Source: Bacillota bacterium (GTDB lineage: Bacteria; Bacillota_A; Clostridia; Clostridiales; Clostridiaceae). Taken from it: 13,456 nucleotides of DNA. The stretch covers positions 1-13,456 of the forward strand of contig JAJXYA010000248.1 in NCBI GenBank assembly GCA_021780795.1. The letters run 5' to 3'. The notes beneath the pieces were generated by a model. It was not told where the DNA came from. It saw only the letters and a program-made list of their open reading frames with translations, and did not search any database. Shown here piece by piece: positions 1 to 8,888 of the stretch (its first letter is position 1; each line of letters opens with the position of its first letter). Both the position numbers and the translations under genes were made by a program.

Positions 1-556
1 GATAGATAGGTTAAAAAGCAGCAAGGAAGACTACAGTATAATTGTTGTAGGTCAAAAAGGAAGAGTTATATTTAAAAAGCTTAATGTTGAAACTGTGGCT
101 GAATACGTTGAAATTTCAGATGTACCTTCTCAAAAGGAAGCGAATACCGTTATTAACCACGCACTTAGTATGTATAGTAGTGGAGAAATAGGTGAGGTCC
201 ACATTGTCTATAAAAAACTTATTTCAGCAGTAAAAAATGAAGTTAAAATTGAAAAGGTACTTCCTTTAAATTTTGATAATGAAGAGAATGCTAGCAAAGA
301 ATATGTAGAAATTGAAGCAATAGATGAAAAATCAATGTATGAAATTACTTCATTATTTTTAGGTGGCAAAATGTTAAATGCTATGCTGCATTCAAAAGCT
401 AGTGAGCACAGGGCTAGAATGGAGTCTATGGGATCAGCTACTAACAATGCTACTGATTTACTTGAAAAACTTAATTTGAAATATAATAGAATTAGACAAA
501 GTGCAATTACGCAAGAGATATCAGAAATAGTTGGAGGAGCAGAAGCTCAAAGGTAA
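1..556 (+). CDS. atpG: F1Fo ATP synthase gamma subunit, 3' part only
   Basis: The reading frame is already open at base 2 and runs to TAA at 554-556, so the 5' end lies outside the window. The GTG at 95 is an internal codon, not the start. The product is the gamma subunit, the rotating central stalk that couples proton flow through Fo to catalysis in the alpha3beta3 head at the inner face of the membrane. The C-terminal part carries the conserved family signature: NATDLLEKLNLKYNRIRQ followed by AITQEISEIVGGAEA, the long C-terminal helix that sits inside the beta ring. It is followed by atpD 58 bases later, as in other bacterial atp operons. The identification is secure; only the missing N-terminus limits it. 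Confidence 0.96.
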   Translation, partial: IDRLKSSKEDYSIIVVGQKGRVIFKKLNVETVAEYVEISDVPSQKEANTVINHALSMYSSGEIGEVHIVYKKLISAVKNEVKIEKVLPLNFDNEENASKEYVEIEAIDEKSMYEITSLFLGGKMLNAMLHSKASEHRARMESMGSATNNATDLLEKLNLKYNRIRQSAITQEISEIVGGAEAQR

Positions 557-563
557 ATAGAGG

Positions 564-2012
<1,449 letters not shown>

Positions 2013-2081
2013 GATAGTGTCATAAAAATAACCTTTAATTAATTTTTAAGAATATGTGCGTAGAAATGGAAGTGTTTTTAT

Positions 2082-2480
2082 ATGGAAAATCATATAAAGC
2101 TTACTATACTCACTCCAGAAAAGGAGTTTTATAGTGGTGAAATCCTGAGCTTGTATACTGAAAGCAATGAAGGTAGATTTGGTATTCTCGCAAATCATGT
2201 TCCTCTGATATCTCCATTAAAGCCATCTGCTACAACATTTACAGAGTTAAATGGTAAAGAGTTAAAAGCCTTTACATCAACGGGGATTTTGAGAGTGCAT
2301 CAGGGTGAAGTGGAAATGTTATGCAGTGCTTGTGAATGGCCAGAGGATATAGATTCTGAAAGAGCAAGACGGGCTAAAGAAAGAGCAGAAGAAAGATTAC
2401 TTCATAAGGATGGAGTTGACCTTAAAAGAGCAGAGAATGCTGTTTTAAGATCGCTTATGAGAATGAAGATAAAAGGTTAG
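2082..2480 (+). CDS. atpC: F1Fo ATP synthase epsilon subunit
   Basis: The 132-residue product matches the family in length and layout. An N-terminal beta-sandwich (about 1-85) includes KLTILTPEKEFYSGE and the conserved EGRFGILANHVPLISPL. A C-terminal helical hairpin (about 90-132) is rich in Arg, Glu and Ala, with the repeated pattern ERARRAKERAEERL. Epsilon sits on the gamma foot of F1 and can inhibit ATP hydrolysis through that hairpin. The ATG at 2082 has GGAAGTG at 2068-2074, a weaker ribosome binding site than those of its neighbours. The gap from atpD is 69 bases with no terminator-like hairpin. This is the last gene of the atp operon, followed at once by a terminator. Confidence 0.96.
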   Translation: MENHIKLTILTPEKEFYSGEILSLYTESNEGRFGILANHVPLISPLKPSATTFTELNGKELKAFTSTGILRVHQGEVEMLCSACEWPEDIDSERARRAKERAEERLLHKDGVDLKRAENAVLRSLMRMKIKG

Positions 2481-2491
2481 GTATTATAAAA

Positions 2492-2520
2492 TGGAGATAT
2501 TAATTTATCTCTATTTTTTT
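2492..2520 (+). terminator. Rho-independent terminator of the atp operon
   Basis: GAGATA (2494-2499) pairs with TATCTC (2506-2511) around the loop TTAATT, extended by one G-T and one T-A pair, and is followed by seven T (2514-2520). It lies 11 bases after the atpC stop codon. Confidence 0.85.
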
Positions 2521-2815
2521 GCGTAGAAATCAACTAAGATGAATTAATTAAAGACTTTGGAATTATCTTAAAATGTCGTTAAATTCTTTTAATCACATTT
2601 TCATTAAAATTTTATATATTAATAATATAAAGAATAGATATATTTTAAAAATCAATTCTTACAATACCCCTATCTATATAATGAATCAAATAGCCCTCTT
2701 CACATTTGTGCTGGGGGATGATTTTATTAATAGCATGAATATTAAAAAATCATTATTTATAGAATAAAAAAATAAATTATGGTCAAGAATCTAATTGAAG
2801 GATAGGGGGATTAAA
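2521..2815 (+). other. AT-rich gap and possible structured leader of ywmB
   Basis: I see no credible gene in these 295 bases; one 64-codon open frame (2573-2767) has no ribosome binding site and low-complexity AT-rich content. Two structural signals stand out. First, a 14-bp stem with a one-base bulge: ATGATTTT plus TTAATA (2718-2732) pairs with TATTAA plus AAAATCAT (2740-2753) around a 7-base loop. Second, CCCCTATC at 2667-2674 is the exact complement of GATAGGGG at 2801-2808, which contains the ywmB ribosome binding site. A weak sigma-A-like element (TTGGAA, then TTAAAT) lies near 2555-2585. A regulatory leader is an inference. Confidence 0.35.
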
Positions 2816-3535
2816 ATGAAAAGAAAAAGTATTGCACTTTTGTGCATAGTATTAAGCTTGATTATTTTACAAATTAATGTTAGATTCTCAAATGCACAGG
2901 AGGAAGTTAATTTATTTGACGAAATATTACTTGCAACAAAAAGTAAAACTGTAGAATACGGATTGAAGACATGTTTCAAAACTGAGGAAGAGCCGAAAGA
3001 GGTTTGTAACTATTTAATTCGGACTTTGGGATTTAATAACAAAGAAATAAAATTAGATAGTTCTGAGAATGAAGATTCCTATTGTATAGAGTTTTCAGGT
3101 AAAAGTGTTCAAGGATATATAGAGGCCTTAAAATACAATAATGAGGATGTTATAACGATAAACATAAGCGAGACTGGTAATGAAAATGGACTAGTATCCC
3201 TTAAAAATAAGGTTAGCGATAGTATTGGATATAGAGGTAAAGATATTAGATATTTTCAATACTTAAAGGCAGAAATGAATAAGATTCATACAAATGTAGA
3301 GGTAGAAGATATTTATGGTGTTAATGAGAGGATAATAAAAATTTTAAAATCTCATGGAACTGAAAATATTGAGACTGTGAGTATAAATAATGGACTAAGC
3401 ACTATTGCATATACGAAAAAATACGATGAGAAGGTAAATAATAACAAGTTATTTGATTTTAATTATGCTGTATGTAATTATTCATCTGGAAGGTACATTA
3501 TTATTGGTACACCTGAAATAATTACAACTTATTAA
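2816..3535 (+). CDS. ywmB: Secreted YwmB-family protein (TATA-box-binding-like fold)
   Basis: The ATG at 2816 is chosen over the TTG at 2795 because AGGGGGA (2804-2810) ends five bases upstream of it and the protein then starts with a proper signal peptide: MKRK, a hydrophobic run (about 6-20) and a likely cut after Asn-Ala near residue 27. The mature part of about 210 residues is acidic and mixed alpha/beta. It ends GRYIIIGTPEIITTY, the type of ending seen in the YwmB family. Placement between atpC and murA is the same as B. subtilis ywmB. The family name refers to a structural resemblance to TATA-binding protein; with a signal peptide it is very unlikely to bind DNA, and its function is not known. 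The family call rests on position plus N- and C-terminal features and is fairly secure. Confidence 0.8.
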   Translation: MKRKSIALLCIVLSLIILQINVRFSNAQEEVNLFDEILLATKSKTVEYGLKTCFKTEEEPKEVCNYLIRTLGFNNKEIKLDSSENEDSYCIEFSGKSVQGYIEALKYNNEDVITINISETGNENGLVSLKNKVSDSIGYRGKDIRYFQYLKAEMNKIHTNVEVEDIYGVNERIIKILKSHGTENIETVSINNGLSTIAYTKKYDEKVNNNKLFDFNYAVCNYSSGRYIIIGTPEIITTY

Positions 3536-3562
3536 AAATTAACAATATAATGGAGGAAAAAA

Positions 3563-4828
3563 ATGGATAAATTAATTATAAAAGGTGGGAAAAAATTAGA
3601 AGGTGAAGTGAATATTAGTTCAGCTAAAAATTCAGTCCTTCCTATACTTGCAGCAACAATATTAAATGGTAATAGTTGTACAATTGAAAATGCACCTATG
3701 CTTGAAGATGTATTTGTAATTTGTGAAGTGTTGAAATCTCTTAAAGCAGATGTTAGTATAGATAAACTTAATAAAAGGGTGAAAATCAATACTGCTAATT
3801 TATTTGACAATGAGGCTAATGATGAGTTAGTCAGAAAAATGAGAGCATCTTTTTTAATAATGGGTCCCATGCTTGGAAGATTCGGAAACTTCAAAATTTC
3901 TTTGCCGGGTGGATGCAATATTGGAACTAGGCCAATTGATCTTCATTTAAAAGGATTATCAGCTTTAGGCGCAGAAGTATCAGTAGGTCACGGGTATGTG
4001 GAAGCAAAAGCAAAAAAACTAAAAGGTAACAACATATATTTAGATTATCCTTCAGTAGGTGCTACAGAAAATATAATGATGGCGGCAACTTTAGCTGAGG
4101 GAGAAACAATAATAGAAAATGCGGCAGAAGAACCAGAAATCGTAGATTTGGCAAGGTTTTTAAAGGCTATGGGAGCGCAAATACGAGGAGAAGGAACAGA
4201 CACCATAAGAATTTTAGGAGTTAAAGATTTTAAGGAAGTTGTTTATAAACCCATATATGATAGGATAGAAGCGGGGACATTTATGATAACTGCTGCAATA
4301 ACAAAAAGCATGTTTAAAATTAATGGCATTGATGAGGTTCATTTAAAACCAATTATAGCAAAGCTTACAGAAATGGGAGTAGCAATAGAGATTAATAAGA
4401 ATAGTATAATTGTTGATGGTAGGAAAAAGTTAAATCCGGTAGATATAAAAACTATGCCATACCCAGGATTCCCAACAGATATGCAAGCTCAGATGATGAG
4501 CTTATTATGTACAGTAAAAGGTACAAGTATAATTACAGAAACTATTTTTGAAAATAGATTTATGCATGCCGTAGAATTAAAAAGAATGGGAGCAAATATA
4601 AAAATAGATGGTAGAAGTGCTGTAATAGAAGGTATAGACACGTTTACAGGTTCAGAAGTTAAAGCTACAGATTTAAGAGCAGGGGCAGCACTAATATTAG
4701 CAGGACTTACAGCAGAGGGAAGAACTACAATAAACGATATATACCATATTGATAGAGGGTATGTCTCTATTGAAAAGAAATTAAAGGCTCTAGGAGCAGA
4801 CATAGAAAGAGTTAGTTCTCGTAAATAA
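3563..4828 (+). CDS. murA: UDP-N-acetylglucosamine 1-carboxyvinyltransferase MurA
   Basis: This cytoplasmic enzyme makes the first committed step of peptidoglycan synthesis: transfer of enolpyruvate from phosphoenolpyruvate to UDP-N-acetylglucosamine. The 421-residue length is normal. Visible hallmarks are Lys22-Asn23 in SSAKNSVLPIL, the active-site loop LPGGCNIGTRPIDLHL with the catalytic Cys118 (the residue fosfomycin alkylates; Asp at this place gives resistance in some bacteria), and PYPGFPTDMQAQ with the catalytic Asp. The start at 3563 follows GGAGG (3552-3556). It begins only 27 bases after ywmB with no terminator between, so the two are probably cotranscribed. Low-GC Firmicutes often carry two MurA paralogues; position next to ywmB and spoIID points to the murAA type. 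Confidence 0.96.
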   Translation: MDKLIIKGGKKLEGEVNISSAKNSVLPILAATILNGNSCTIENAPMLEDVFVICEVLKSLKADVSIDKLNKRVKINTANLFDNEANDELVRKMRASFLIMGPMLGRFGNFKISLPGGCNIGTRPIDLHLKGLSALGAEVSVGHGYVEAKAKKLKGNNIYLDYPSVGATENIMMAATLAEGETIIENAAEEPEIVDLARFLKAMGAQIRGEGTDTIRILGVKDFKEVVYKPIYDRIEAGTFMITAAITKSMFKINGIDEVHLKPIIAKLTEMGVAIEINKNSIIVDGRKKLNPVDIKTMPYPGFPTDMQAQMMSLLCTVKGTSIITETIFENRFMHAVELKRMGANIKIDGRSAVIEGIDTFTGSEVKATDLRAGAALILAGLTAEGRTTINDIYHIDRGYVSIEKKLKALGADIERVSSRK

Positions 4829-4840
4829 TAGGAAAATTTA

Positions 4841-4885
4841 AAGAATTGAAATATATAATCGATTAATATATTTCAATTCTTTTTT
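4841..4885 (+). terminator. Strong terminator after murA
   Basis: A perfect 16-bp stem, AAGAATTGAAATATAT (4841-4856) with its complement at 4866-4881, has a 9-base loop and a T run to 4885. It starts 12 bases after the murA stop and separates the wall gene from the sporulation genes. Confidence 0.93.
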
Positions 4886-5007
4886 ATTATAATTAAAACT
4901 TAATTATATTTTTTACATAGGAAATTAATCAGTTGAAAAAGTAATATTATTTATAGTTGTTTAATATGTATAAAGTAAAATTTATTTTATAACGAGAGGA
5001 GAAAAAA

Positions 5008-6054
5008 ATGAGAAGAGTTTTTATTACAGTACATTTGAAAAACATCCTTCTATTAATCACTGCATTTACTGCATTTATAGTTATAACCTCTATTTTAATA
5101 GTTGGGGTAGGAGATAATAAAAGCTTGAATAAAAATAAAAACTCGGTAATTAAGCCAGAAGAATATGAAAAGCTTATTAAGAATGGTTTGTTACCAAGAA
5201 TTTCTAAGGTCAAAGTCTTCATATCAAAAGAAAACACTATAAAAGAGCTTAATTTAGAAGAATATGTTACTGGTGTTGTTGCTGCGGAAATGCCTGCTGA
5301 GTTTGATGTAGAAGCTTTAAAAGCACAAGCAGTAGCGGCTAGGACTTATGCTTTGGCTCATGTTACCGAACTAGGTGGAGCGCTGTGCAAAAATGGGAAT
5401 GGTGCCAATTTGTGCGATACAGTCCATTGTCAAGCTTATATGACTAAAGAAGAACGTATAAAATTATGGCCTAAAAGCTCAGGTGAGAAATATTGGGATA
5501 AGATTGAAATGGCGGTTAAAAGCACACAGGGACAAGTGCTAACATATAACAATAGCTTGGTAATGGAGCCTTATTATTTTGCAACTAGCAGTGGGAAAAC
5601 GGAAAATTCTGAGGAGGTATTTAGTAATAGTATACCTTATCTAAGGAGTGTAGATCGCGGAGGTGAAGAAAGAGCACCAAAGTTTAAGAGTAGTAAAATT
5701 TTTAAGTATAAGGAGCTAAGTGAGATTATAAATAAGAATTATAATAATGCTAAGGTAACCTCAGCTAGCATTAAAAAACAAATAACGATACTTGAAAGGA
5801 CTGAAGCTGGAAGTGTTAAGAATATTAAGGTGGGGAGTATAACAATGACAGGTAGTAAATTTAGAACTATGTTAGGTTTAAACTCATCAAATTTTGAAAT
5901 AAAGTTTAATTCAAATGATGTAGAAATAGATTGCAGTGGGTACGGTCATGGTGTAGGAATGAGTCAATGGGGTGCAGATGCTATGGCAAAGGAAGGCAAA
6001 AATTATATTGAAATATTAAACCATTATTATCAAGGAACGGCTATATCCAAATGA
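5008..6054 (+). CDS. spoIID: Stage II sporulation protein D, peptidoglycan lytic transglycosylase
   Basis: SpoIID is a membrane-anchored mother-cell enzyme that cleaves peptidoglycan (after SpoIIP removes stem peptides) to drive engulfment of the forespore. The 348-residue protein has one N-terminal membrane segment (about 12-33), a linker, then the SpoIID/LytB domain. EEYVTGVVAAEMPAEFDVEALK carries Glu94, which aligns with the known catalytic Glu, followed by AQAVAARTYAL. The C-terminal GYGHGVGMSQWGA and the ending NHYYQGT are family signatures. Cys136, His140 and Cys141 may match the zinc site I recall from the C. difficile enzyme; that is not verified. The ATG at 5008 follows AGAGGAG (4995-5001). 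Sigma-E control is expected from the family, but I could not find a well-spaced sigma-E promoter upstream. Confidence 0.96.
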   Translation: MRRVFITVHLKNILLLITAFTAFIVITSILIVGVGDNKSLNKNKNSVIKPEEYEKLIKNGLLPRISKVKVFISKENTIKELNLEEYVTGVVAAEMPAEFDVEALKAQAVAARTYALAHVTELGGALCKNGNGANLCDTVHCQAYMTKEERIKLWPKSSGEKYWDKIEMAVKSTQGQVLTYNNSLVMEPYYFATSSGKTENSEEVFSNSIPYLRSVDRGGEERAPKFKSSKIFKYKELSEIINKNYNNAKVTSASIKKQITILERTEAGSVKNIKVGSITMTGSKFRTMLGLNSSNFEIKFNSNDVEIDCSGYGHGVGMSQWGADAMAKEGKNYIEILNHYYQGTAISK

Positions 6055-6094
6055 GAAGGCTGTATTTATATTCTTAAGTCCTGATTGTATTGTT

Positions 6095-6140
6095 AAGCTG
6101 GGTACTCTCTATAAGGAAGGAGTAATCAGCTTTATTTTTT
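6095..6140 (+). terminator. Probable terminator after spoIID
   Basis: AAGCTG-GG-TACTC (6095-6107) pairs with GAGTA-AT-CAGCTT (6120-6132), leaving a 2x2 internal loop and a 12-base apical loop. The tail is TTTATTTTTT. It starts 41 bases after the spoIID stop. Confidence 0.7.
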
Positions 6141-6446
6141 ATGGAAATAAACTTTTAGGGTTACTGTCATTTCAGAAGAAAAGTGCCTGCTCCTTTAAGG
6201 TATGTTGACTACTTCAGAGAAAAAGAAAGCTTCAGTGGCAGCCTAAATCTCGTGCTGAAGTCGTTTATATTGTGGCATTGATAATTACGAACAGCTATGA
6301 AGACGATGATTTAAACAAAATTAAAAGCGAATGATTTGAAATGCAGTATGTATTTTGAATTGAAGAATGGAAATATGAAAAAAATGTAATAAAAATGTGG
6401 AATAAGTGGAAATAAATTTTATAAAATATGTATGTTTTAATACATT
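6141..6446 (+). other. Gene-free stretch between spoIID and spoIIQ, possible decayed coding DNA
   Basis: No open frame here has a start, a ribosome binding site and useful length. The part from about 6150 to 6330 is less AT-rich than usual for an intergenic gap in this window. One frame is open from about 6202 to 6332 (43 codons, including SRAEVVYIVALIITN and SYEDDDLNK before the stop), and another is open across about 6183-6280 with LRYVDYFREKESF. Stops interrupt both, as expected of a decayed gene, but I recognise neither. CTTCAG and its complement recur at 6213, 6230 and 6252. Close to spoIIQ, GTAAT (6386) and GGAAATAAAT (6408) loosely resemble a sigma-F promoter with a 17-base gap. All of this is weak. 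Confidence 0.3.
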
Positions 6447-6476
6447 ATGGACAAAAATACAAATGGAGGTGTTTGT

Positions 6477-7229
6477 ATGGATAAGAAAGCAAACAATAAG
6501 ACATTAAACTTTTTCAAGAAGGAGGGCTTCTATGTAATTTTATTTGTTTGTTTATGTATAGTAGCTACAGTTGCTTCTATAACAGCAAATAATAATAAAA
6601 AACTTTCAAGCAATCCAAAAGTAATACAAAATGAACAAGCAAATGCAGGCGATGTGATGCAAGAGCAAGAGAAACAACATGAAGGTGCTCTTCAAGTAAA
6701 GACTGAGGTGCTTAAAGACGTGCCTAATATTCAAAAGGTTACAACTGGAAATTTAACAGCACCAGTTTCTAATTCGGTTAATGCTCAATTTGCAAAACCC
6801 GTAGCTAATGGATTGCTTGCAAGAGCATATTCAAAAGATATTGATTCTGTTGTGTATAAAACTGATGGAAGTTATAGAACAAACTTGGGTATTGTTATTC
6901 AAGCAAAACTAGGTGAGCCTGTTGTAGCGGTTATGGATGGAATAGTTAAAGCTATTGGTCCTGACAGAGAAGGTAAGATGGTTGAAATAGATCATCAAAA
7001 TGGCTTTGTTACTAAATATTCTAATTTGGATGAAAAAATATTAGTAAAAATAGGTGATAAAGTAACTAAGAAACAACAAATCGCTACAGTGGGAAACACT
7101 AGTTTAAATTCATATAATGAAGAATATGGTTCTCATTTATATTTTGAAGTTTTACAAAGTAGTAAGAATATTGATCCTGCTAAATATGTAAAATATGAGA
7201 AATACCAACCTGTAGAAGCAAAACAATAA
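6477..7229 (+). CDS. spoIIQ: SpoIIQ-type engulfment protein with degenerate LytM (M23) domain
   Basis: The ATG at 6477 is chosen over the ATG at 6447 because GGAGGTG (6465-6471) sits just before it. The 250-residue protein has a short cytoplasmic start, one membrane segment (about 18-36), a Gln/Glu-rich linker, and a C-terminal M23/LytM-like domain (about 105-235). SpoIIQ sits in the forespore membrane and binds SpoIIIAH of the mother cell across the septum. The zinc and catalytic residues are largely lost: the HxGxD motif reads NLGIV (Asn136, Val140), YxHL reads YSNL (Asn183), and HxH reads HLY (His220, Tyr222). It should therefore be a scaffold, not an active endopeptidase. Position between spoIID and spoIIID matches B. 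subtilis spoIIQ, which is normally under sigma-F. A generic M23 protein is the alternative. Confidence 0.9.
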   Translation: MDKKANNKTLNFFKKEGFYVILFVCLCIVATVASITANNNKKLSSNPKVIQNEQANAGDVMQEQEKQHEGALQVKTEVLKDVPNIQKVTTGNLTAPVSNSVNAQFAKPVANGLLARAYSKDIDSVVYKTDGSYRTNLGIVIQAKLGEPVVAVMDGIVKAIGPDREGKMVEIDHQNGFVTKYSNLDEKILVKIGDKVTKKQQIATVGNTSLNSYNEEYGSHLYFEVLQSSKNIDPAKYVKYEKYQPVEAKQ

Positions 7230-7242
7230 CCAGTAACCATAT

Positions 7243-7285
7243 CAATTAGTCATCTTTCCGAAATATATCGGAAAATGACTAATTG
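7243..7285 (+). promoter_or_regulatory. Long stem-loop between spoIIQ and spoIIID
   Basis: CAATTAGTCAT (7243-7253) pairs with ATGACTAATTG (7275-7285), and TTTCCGA (7255-7261) pairs with TCGGAAA (7268-7274). This gives 18 bp with a single bulged C7254 and the loop AATATA. No T run follows on either strand. It could be a weak terminator or a 3'-end stabiliser of spoIIQ mRNA; which one cannot be told from the sequence. Confidence 0.6.
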
Positions 7286-7349
7286 GAATGGAATTTAAAA
7301 GCAAGGTATTGCATATTTATAAATATAGAAGGGTTAAGGAGGTAACACT

Positions 7350-7604
7350 TTGAAAGACTATATTGAAGATCGAGTATTAGAAGTTGCTAAGTATATTATT
7401 GAGTCAAAAGCTACGATAAGAAGAACTGCCAAAGTGTTTGGAGTTAGCAAGAGCACTATACACAAGGATATGACGGAAAGATTGCCTAAAATAAATCCTC
7501 AAATTGCTAACGAAGCAAAAACAATTTTGGATTTAAATAAATCTGAGAGACATATCAGGGGAGGAAGAGCTACTAAAATGAAATACAAGGTAGTAGAAGG
7601 ATAA
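7350..7604 (+). CDS. spoIIID: Sporulation transcriptional regulator SpoIIID
   Basis: SpoIIID is a small DNA-binding protein that activates and represses many sigma-E genes in the mother cell and promotes the switch to sigma-K. The 84-residue product starts at TTG 7350, supported by AAGGAGG (7336-7342) seven bases upstream; no ATG fits. The opening KDYIEDRVLEVAKYIIESK and the helix-turn-helix at about 23-43 (TIRRTAKVFGVSKSTIHKD) match the family, as do ERLPKINPQIANEAKTIL and the basic tail RHIRGGRATKMKYK, which in B. subtilis also contacts DNA. It follows spoIIQ by 120 bases and precedes an MreB/Mbl gene, the arrangement known from Bacillus. I found no well-matched sigma-E promoter upstream. 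Confidence 0.97.
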   Translation: MKDYIEDRVLEVAKYIIESKATIRRTAKVFGVSKSTIHKDMTERLPKINPQIANEAKTILDLNKSERHIRGGRATKMKYKVVEG

Positions 7605-7643
7605 AAACATTTCAAGCTAAAACAATAAAAATTATAAAAGTTT

Positions 7644-7663
7644 TAAAAAAGAGGATTTTTTTA
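7644..7663 (+). terminator. Weak terminator-like hairpin after spoIIID
   Basis: TAAAAAA (7644-7650) can pair with TTTTTTA (7657-7663) around a GAGGA-T loop. An all-A/T stem of this kind is weak and could be chance in AT-rich DNA. A TATAAT at 7687-7692 just downstream is a possible -10 box for mreB, but its -35 region is poor. Confidence 0.3.
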
Positions 7664-7733
7664 TGGCTTTATAGAATAGAGTTTAGTATAATTTAAATAT
7701 TGAATACACTAAAGAGCAGGAGTGAGTTTTGAG

Positions 7734-8768
7734 ATGTTTTTTTTTGGAATGGGAACAGATATGGGAATAGATTTAGGTACAGCCACAGTACTTGTATATA
7801 TTAAAGGGAAAGGTGTTATCTTAAAAGAGCCATCTGTTGTTGCAATAGATAGAAATAATAATAGAGTATTGGCAGTTGGAGAAGAAGCTCGAAAAATGAT
7901 AGGAAGAACACCAGGCAATATTGTGGCCATACGTCCTATGAGGGACGGGGTTATTTCAGATTATGATATAACTGAAAAAATGTTAAAGCATTTTATAAAG
8001 AAGGCTTGTGGAAAAAGAAGACTATCTGCTCCAAGAGTTGTAATTTGCGTCCCTTGTGAGGCAACTGAAGTAGAGAGAAGAGCGGTAGAAGATGCAGCTA
8101 GAAATGCAGGAGCTAAGAAAGTTCAACTTATAGAAGAACCATTAGCTGCGGCAATCGGAGCTGGACTTGATATTACTAAAGCAAGTGGTAATATGGTTAT
8201 TGATATTGGTGGAGGGACTACTGATATTGCAGTCATTTCTTTAGGTGGCATGGTTGTAAGAGAATCAATTAAAGTAGCTGGAGATAAGTTTGATGAAGCT
8301 ATTATTAAGCATATTAGAAAAAAACATAAGTTAATGATTGGTGAGAGAACTGCAGAGGATTTAAAAATCAACATAGGGTGTGCTTATAAACAAGAAGAAG
8401 AAGCGACTATGGATATAAGAGGAAGAGATTTAATCACGGGTCTTCCTAAAAATTTAACAGTAACATCAGAAGAAATGAGAGAAGCTTTAAAGGAAGCAGT
8501 ACATTTAATAGCTGAATGTACACATTCCGTACTAGAGAAAACACCACCAGAGCTTGCAGCAGATATAGCTGATAAAGGAATAGTTATGACTGGTGGAGGT
8601 GCATTGTTAAAAGGATTAGATAAGCTTATACAAGAAATCACTAAAGTTCCAGTATATGTGGCTGAAGATTCGATTTCGTGTGTAGCACTTGGAACGGGCA
8701 AAGTACTGGATTATATGGATAAGCTAGATAATTCATTCAATGGAGGAGACATATCCTTAATAGATTAA
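7734..8768 (+). CDS. mreB: Rod-shape-determining actin homologue MreB/Mbl
   Basis: This protein forms membrane-associated ATP-dependent filaments that guide lateral wall synthesis. The ATG at 7734 (344 residues) is preferred to the GTG at 7722, because the GGAGTG at 7719-7724 overlaps that GTG and so serves the ATG as its ribosome binding site. Actin-fold motifs are phosphate-1 GIDLGTAT (11-18), IEEPLAAAIGAG (133-144), phosphate-2 DIGGGTTDIAV (157-167), AGDKFD, GERTAEDLK and the adenosine motif VMTGGGALLKGL. The N-terminal MFFFGMGTDM is a hydrophobic, probably membrane-binding tip. Position after spoIIID is that of B. subtilis mbl, but ATEVERRAVEDAARNAGAK looks closer to MreB than to Mbl, so the paralogue name is open. 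Confidence 0.93.
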   Translation: MFFFGMGTDMGIDLGTATVLVYIKGKGVILKEPSVVAIDRNNNRVLAVGEEARKMIGRTPGNIVAIRPMRDGVISDYDITEKMLKHFIKKACGKRRLSAPRVVICVPCEATEVERRAVEDAARNAGAKKVQLIEEPLAAAIGAGLDITKASGNMVIDIGGGTTDIAVISLGGMVVRESIKVAGDKFDEAIIKHIRKKHKLMIGERTAEDLKINIGCAYKQEEEATMDIRGRDLITGLPKNLTVTSEEMREALKEAVHLIAECTHSVLEKTPPELAADIADKGIVMTGGGALLKGLDKLIQEITKVPVYVAEDSISCVALGTGKVLDYMDKLDNSFNGGDISLID

Positions 8769-8789
8769 AAAGTGTAAACAAGCTATATG

Positions 8790-8833
8790 AATAAGCAATA
8801 CAATTATTAGTTTAATTGTATTGCTTATTTTTA
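8790..8833 (+). terminator. Strong terminator after mreB/mbl
   Basis: A perfect 17-bp stem, 8790-8806 with 8813-8829, has the 6-base loop TTAGTT. A T-rich tail follows on the plus strand only. It lies 22 bases after the mreB stop and faces the end of the convergent yyaC gene. Confidence 0.92.
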
Positions 8834-8888
8834 TATTGTATGAAATTTCTTGAATTTAAAACTATGGATAATTATTTAAGGTGATGAT

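Noticed and set aside
2057..2531. An 11-base repeat, TGCGTAGAAAT, before atpC (about 2058) and after the atp terminator (about 2520).
   Set aside because: Only two copies, with no shared context or symmetry; likely chance in AT-rich DNA.
2573..2767. A 64-codon open frame between atpC and ywmB.
   Set aside because: It has no ribosome binding site, its composition is Ile/Asn-rich as expected of AT-rich non-coding DNA, and it overlaps the hairpin at 2718-2753.
4930..4990. Possible sigma-E promoter of spoIID (TAATATT at 4942 and TATAAAGT at 4969).
   Set aside because: The spacing of 20 bases is too long for sigma-E and the -10 match is only partial, so it is not listed as a feature.
8123..8701. 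Antisense open frames within mreB (similar ones lie inside atpD, murA and metK).
   Set aside because: They lack starts with ribosome binding sites and lie fully within well-identified genes on the other strand.
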